Positions 34,669-36,816 of a DNA stretch of 36,816 bases are shown piece by piece. The DNA lies in contig JAEZLZ010000016.1 of the NCBI GenBank assembly GCA_023415055.1, forward strand, positions 1 through 36,816, written 5' to 3'. Source of the DNA: Bacillota bacterium (GTDB lineage Bacteria > Bacillota > Clostridia > Lachnospirales > Lachnospiraceae). The notes below the pieces were generated by a model. The model had not been told where the DNA came from and searched no databases. It saw only the letters and a list, made by a program, of their open reading frames with translations. The position numbers were made by a program, and so were the translations under genes. Positions within the stretch are counted from its first letter, which is position 1. Every line of letters begins with the position of its first letter.

Positions 34669-34836
34669 TTACTGCTTCCTGTGCTTACCATTTTCCTGAA
34701 TGTGTGCCATATTGTTATAGGACTCATATACTCTATCGGCAATAGCAAGTGCTTTGGGAATTGTGGAACGCAGGAACTGCCTATGGGCAGTTCCTTATCG
34801 CTCAACCCCAGATAATTTCGCATCCCTGACACTCAT
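34669..34836 (-). pseudogene. Short interrupted coding fragment, family unknown
   Basis: Read on the minus strand, an ATG at 34834-34836 opens a frame of 13 codons ending in TAA. The same frame continues for 41 protein-like codons (including IPKALAIADRVYESYNNMAH) to a natural-looking lysine- and glutamine-rich end and TAA at 34669. An in-frame stop and the lack of a ribosome site suggest a relic. I do not recognise the family. Confidence 0.3.
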
Positions 34837-34865
34837 CCTGGCGACTATCGTCTACCAATATGACA
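34834..34865 (-). repeat. 32-bp repeat, copy 2
   Basis: It matches copy 1 at 32707-32738 with four differences. As in copy 1, the element lies directly after a minus-strand terminator hairpin and its T-rich tail. Confidence 0.6.
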
Positions 34866-34899
34866 TATAAAAGGAGGGCACTCTGGGATGTGTCCTTCT
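34866..34899 (-). terminator. Probable terminator of the TetR gene
   Basis: Read on the minus strand, a 10-bp stem containing two G-U pairs (34890-34899 with 34872-34881) around an eight-base loop is followed by TTTATAT. It lies about 130 bases after the TetR stop. Confidence 0.55.
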
Positions 34900-34901
34900 G
34901 A

Positions 34902-35030
34902 CTAGGTGGATATTACTTCGGTAAATTCAATGCTTCGGCTCTGAAATATACGCTTGATTGTATCGACCGTCGGCTCGTGCGATGGGCGATGTGTAAATAT
35001 AAAAGATTCCGTAGGCATAGACGTTGGGAA
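34902..35030 (+). pseudogene. Group II intron reverse transcriptase/maturase, C-terminal fragment
   Basis: The frame reads YYFGKFNASALKYTLDC, then IDRRLVRWAMCKYKRFRRHRRW. This matches the well-known C-terminal segment of group II intron-encoded proteins (NYYGKF, then a helix, RWxxxKYKxxRxHRxR) that precedes the final FAHW motif. The rest of the protein and the ribozyme are absent: upstream is a stop (34899-34901) and a hairpin, and homology stops near the end of the TetR gene. It is the debris of a lost intron. Confidence 0.65.
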
Positions 35031-35711
35031 TTAAAAACCAGGAAAGCCCTTGTTTAATGCTTGTCGGTTGGTTAGGATATGGTCGCCAGGTGACCTTTTT
35101 AACCCATATAGTAGTATTCTAAAGTGATCAATCAGCTGCTCCTTAAAATCAAAATCTGGATAACGGATGCACCATTCAAAAATAACGCCCCTAATTGCCA
35201 AGATTAAGTGATTTGCAAGGGTTTCAGCAGGAATATCTTCTCTTATCTCTCCAGCTTTGATACCTTTTTCCAAGGTTTCATGAAATATTATATAAAGCTC
35301 CCGACCATAGCTTAAGGCAGAAGTAGTATCAATTGCTTTTGTTAAGTGAGACTTATATAATGTTTTCATATTCTCCAGTCCGATCTTATGCTCAATATAA
35401 TCTGCGATTTTTTCAGCTAATATAATTAAGCAATCAAAGGAGCCTTTAGTATCAGATAGTGATATTAAATAGGATTTGTAATCTTTATCTGCTTTATCTG
35501 TGTATTCATTCACCAAATCTATGATAAGTGCATCCTTGGATTCGTAATGCACATAAAATGAACCTTTCGATACACCTGCGGCGACTACGATAGAATCTAC
35601 ACTTACATTCTCTATTCCATGTTCCTGAGCTAATAGGCTGGCTGCTTCAAAAATTTTTCTTTTTGTTTCAGCTGCACTTAATTTTCTCTTATTTATACGC
35701 TCTTTACTCAT
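35031..35711 (-). CDS. TetR/AcrR-family transcriptional regulator
   Basis: This is a cytosolic one-component repressor. The N-terminal helix-turn-helix spans about residues 15-62 (TKRKIFEAASLLAQEHG, then VDSIVVAAGVSKGSFYVHYESKDAL). The rest is an all-helical ligand-binding and dimerisation domain. The 226-residue length is slightly long. The C-terminal end (ALNKGFPGF) lies at the junction with a group II intron relic and may be an added tail. GGGAG lies seven bases before the ATG. It is divergent from a secreted Ig-like protein gene, with an operator-like dyad between them. The ligand is unknown. Confidence 0.92.
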   Translation of the reverse strand: MSKERINKRKLSAAETKRKIFEAASLLAQEHGIENVSVDSIVVAAGVSKGSFYVHYESKDALIIDLVNEYTDKADKDYKSYLISLSDTKGSFDCLIILAEKIADYIEHKIGLENMKTLYKSHLTKAIDTTSALSYGRELYIIFHETLEKGIKAGEIREDIPAETLANHLILAIRGVIFEWCIRYPDFDFKEQLIDHFRILLYGLKRSPGDHILTNRQALNKGFPGF

Positions 35712-35739
35712 TGTATACTCCCTATAATTCGCAAAATAA

Positions 35740-35768
35740 TTGACTTTGAGTTCTACTAAAGTTATAAT
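35740..35768 (+). promoter_or_regulatory. Near-consensus promoter facing the Ig-like gene
   Basis: TTGACT (35740-35745), a 17-base spacer and a perfect TATAAT (35763-35768). It lies between the TetR gene and the secreted-protein gene and points towards the latter, leaving a long leader of about 330 bases. Confidence 0.7.
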
Positions 35769-35775
35769 ATGATTA

Positions 35776-35793
35776 CAATGACTTCGGTCATTG
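35776..35793. promoter_or_regulatory. Operator-like dyad, probable TetR binding site
   Basis: CAATGAC and GTCATTG flank a TTCG centre. The dyad covers the expected transcription start of the TATAAT promoter just upstream, so a bound repressor would block it. Its position beside a TetR gene supports autoregulation as well. Confidence 0.5.
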
Positions 35794-36104
35794 AAATTCT
35801 TATCGTAATCACTAACATCATTATAGCTTATAATTTAACTTATTTCTATTATTAAAAAACAGCTCCTATTTTATGGGTAAGTTCTACACCACAGGAAAGC
35901 GAAGCTATATGAAGTAATCACTATGAAAGACTTTATTTGATACTGTTTGGAACCACTGTTACTCCTTGCGAATGTAACCGCGTTCTAAATAAACCATCAT
36001 GTGGTAGGAGAACCAAACCAATCCACAGTATCTCCAACAGTATAGCATACAGTCCTTGGAGAGGGACTATAAACACTATTACTAAATAATACGAGGAGAC
36101 CAAT
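35794..36104 (+). other. Long leader before the Ig-like protein gene
   Basis: About 310 bases hold no convincing ORF. A short AGTCC/GGACT pair near 36048-36065 could form a small hairpin. No known riboswitch fold was recognised by eye, and a second promoter closer to the gene is possible but unclear. Confidence 0.35.
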
Positions 36105-36816
36105 ATGAGCATATTAAAGAAATGGAACAAGGTTTTGATTTCTTCTCTTTTGTTTATGCTGTTGATAGGAGCGATGAACAGTAAGACAAAGGAAGTTTAT
36201 GCTGCTTCGAAGGACTCGAAAAGCGAATACTTTAATTCAAGCTCAGTTTATTTGAATTTTAAAGATAAGAAATCTACCTCCTATGATTTTGATATTAAAG
36301 CAGAGAAGCTAAAAATCGTTAAATCTTATACCTGGTATGTGGGGGAAGATAAAGGGGATCCAAATGCTGTTTTAATTCACAGTAGGACCGGCATTGTTAC
36401 TGCCAAAAAGGCAGGCACCGCCTACATCCGCTGTAAAATTACTCTCAAGGATGGTACCATCCTACGTCCTGAAGCAAAGGTGGTGGTCAGAAATAATATT
36501 ACCAAGGTGGATATCAGCAATATTCCGAAGACCATGAAGATTCCTGCGGGAGAGTCCATGGATTTTAACAGGGTTGTTTTGAATACCGACGCTGGAAAGG
36601 GCATGCAGTCGAAGGGTATTACCAGATGGGAAATCAAGGATGATACCTCGGAGACAGGTTACATTACGGAGAGTGGCGCAGTATTCCCTACGAAGGCCGG
36701 CTCATTTTCTGTTCGGGCAATCTGCTTCCAGAGCAAAGAGAAGTATAACCTGTGGTTAGAGAATAAGCAAAAGAACGAGAAGCTTATAACAGCCTCCAGC
36801 CCATGGTATCAGATTA
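36105..36816 (+). CDS. Secreted bacterial Ig-like (Big2-type) protein, partial
   Basis: The frame is open from ATG at 36105 to the window edge, giving at least 237 residues. GAGGAG lies about seven bases before the start. A signal peptide is evident (MSILKKWNKVLISSLLFMLLIGA, with EVYAA near the cleavage region). Downstream are beta-rich repeats with the Big2 pattern: SYTWYVGEDKGD, then RTGIVTAKKAGTAYIRCKI, and a second unit with GAVFPTKAGSFSVRA. Such proteins are usually cell-surface or matrix proteins. The gene is divergent from TetR, with the dyad-overlapped promoter upstream. The C-terminus and any anchoring motif lie outside the window. Confidence 0.85.
   Translation, partial: MSILKKWNKVLISSLLFMLLIGAMNSKTKEVYAASKDSKSEYFNSSSVYLNFKDKKSTSYDFDIKAEKLKIVKSYTWYVGEDKGDPNAVLIHSRTGIVTAKKAGTAYIRCKITLKDGTILRPEAKVVVRNNITKVDISNIPKTMKIPAGESMDFNRVVLNTDAGKGMQSKGITRWEIKDDTSETGYITESGAVFPTKAGSFSVRAICFQSKEKYNLWLENKQKNEKLITASSPWYQI

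Larger units (their letters stand above)
34528..35030. other. Gene-poor interval filled with relics and hairpins
   Basis: No intact gene is seen. It holds an interrupted minus-strand ORF (34669-34836), a second copy of the 32-bp repeat, a minus-strand terminator and a plus-strand fragment of a group II intron reverse transcriptase. A perfect 10-bp stem-loop (34772-34781 with 34786-34795) without a T-run lies in the relic ORF. The protease promoter should lie at its left edge, near 34540-34620, but I could not identify a convincing sigma factor site. Confidence 0.5.

Noticed and set aside
34772..34795. Perfect 10-bp hairpin considered as a terminator
   Set aside because: No T-run follows on either strand, and it lies within a relic coding fragment.
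35769..35855. 28-codon hydrophobic ORF (MITMTSVIEILIVITN...)
   Set aside because: Its ATG overlaps the promoter region before the expected transcription start, it has no ribosome site, and hydrophobic codons are expected from AT-rich DNA.

Overview
The window looks like chromosome from a low-GC, endospore-forming Firmicute of the Lachnospirales type (Lachnoclostridium/Anaerocolumna-like). This is inferred from AT-rich codon use, strong GGAGG ribosome binding sites, a Csp-type (clostridial germination) subtilase, an LplA/LplB/YtcP-type sugar importer next to a membrane-bound AraC regulator, and a group II intron remnant. No rRNA, tRNA or CRISPR array was seen.

Layout. (1) 1-382: what looks like the end of an insertion sequence (tandem 20-bp units), then a non-coding leader. 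(2) 383-11124: seven tightly packed plus-strand genes of a surface-glycan locus: GT2, GT8, polysaccharide pyruvyl transferase, a GT4-GT2 fusion with an N-terminal accessory domain, an ABC exporter/flippase, an FAD-dependent mutase/oxidoreductase-like protein and a multi-pass GT-C enzyme. (3) 11125-11942: a decayed stretch with at least one pseudogene, then an ABC-F ATPase ending in a strong terminator. (4) 14164-16021: a DsbD/CcdA-like thiol-disulfide membrane protein, convergent with a small minus-strand gene of unknown function that has its own promoter. (5) 16247-28592: a carbohydrate or glycopeptide uptake locus: a two-TM AraC sensor-regulator (apparently coupled to a 12-codon leader ORF), a solute-binding lipoprotein, two permeases, CutC, a transglutaminase-like protein, a GH29 alpha-L-fucosidase and an M17 aminopeptidase. 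It ends at a nested palindrome that looks like a MITE. (6) 28744-32662: malic enzyme (minus) divergent from aspartase (plus), followed by a LysR regulator. (7) 32707-35030: a Csp-type subtilase (minus), two copies of a 32-bp repeat each abutting a minus-strand terminator, and gene debris including the C-terminus of a group II intron reverse transcriptase. (8) 35031-36816: a TetR regulator divergent from a secreted Ig-like protein cut by the window edge, with a consensus promoter and an operator-like dyad between them.

How the genes may work together. Region 2 fits assembly of a lipid-linked glycan, its pyruvylation and its export. Region 5 fits import of a fucosylated, peptide-linked oligosaccharide and its cytosolic breakdown, because neither the fucosidase nor the aminopeptidase has a signal peptide. 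No importer ATPase is present, so one would have to be shared from elsewhere. Region 6 fits aspartate to fumarate and malate to pyruvate, with fumarase encoded elsewhere. The glycopeptide idea is the most interesting hypothesis in the window. It rests on gene order and domain identity, not on any demonstrated substrate.
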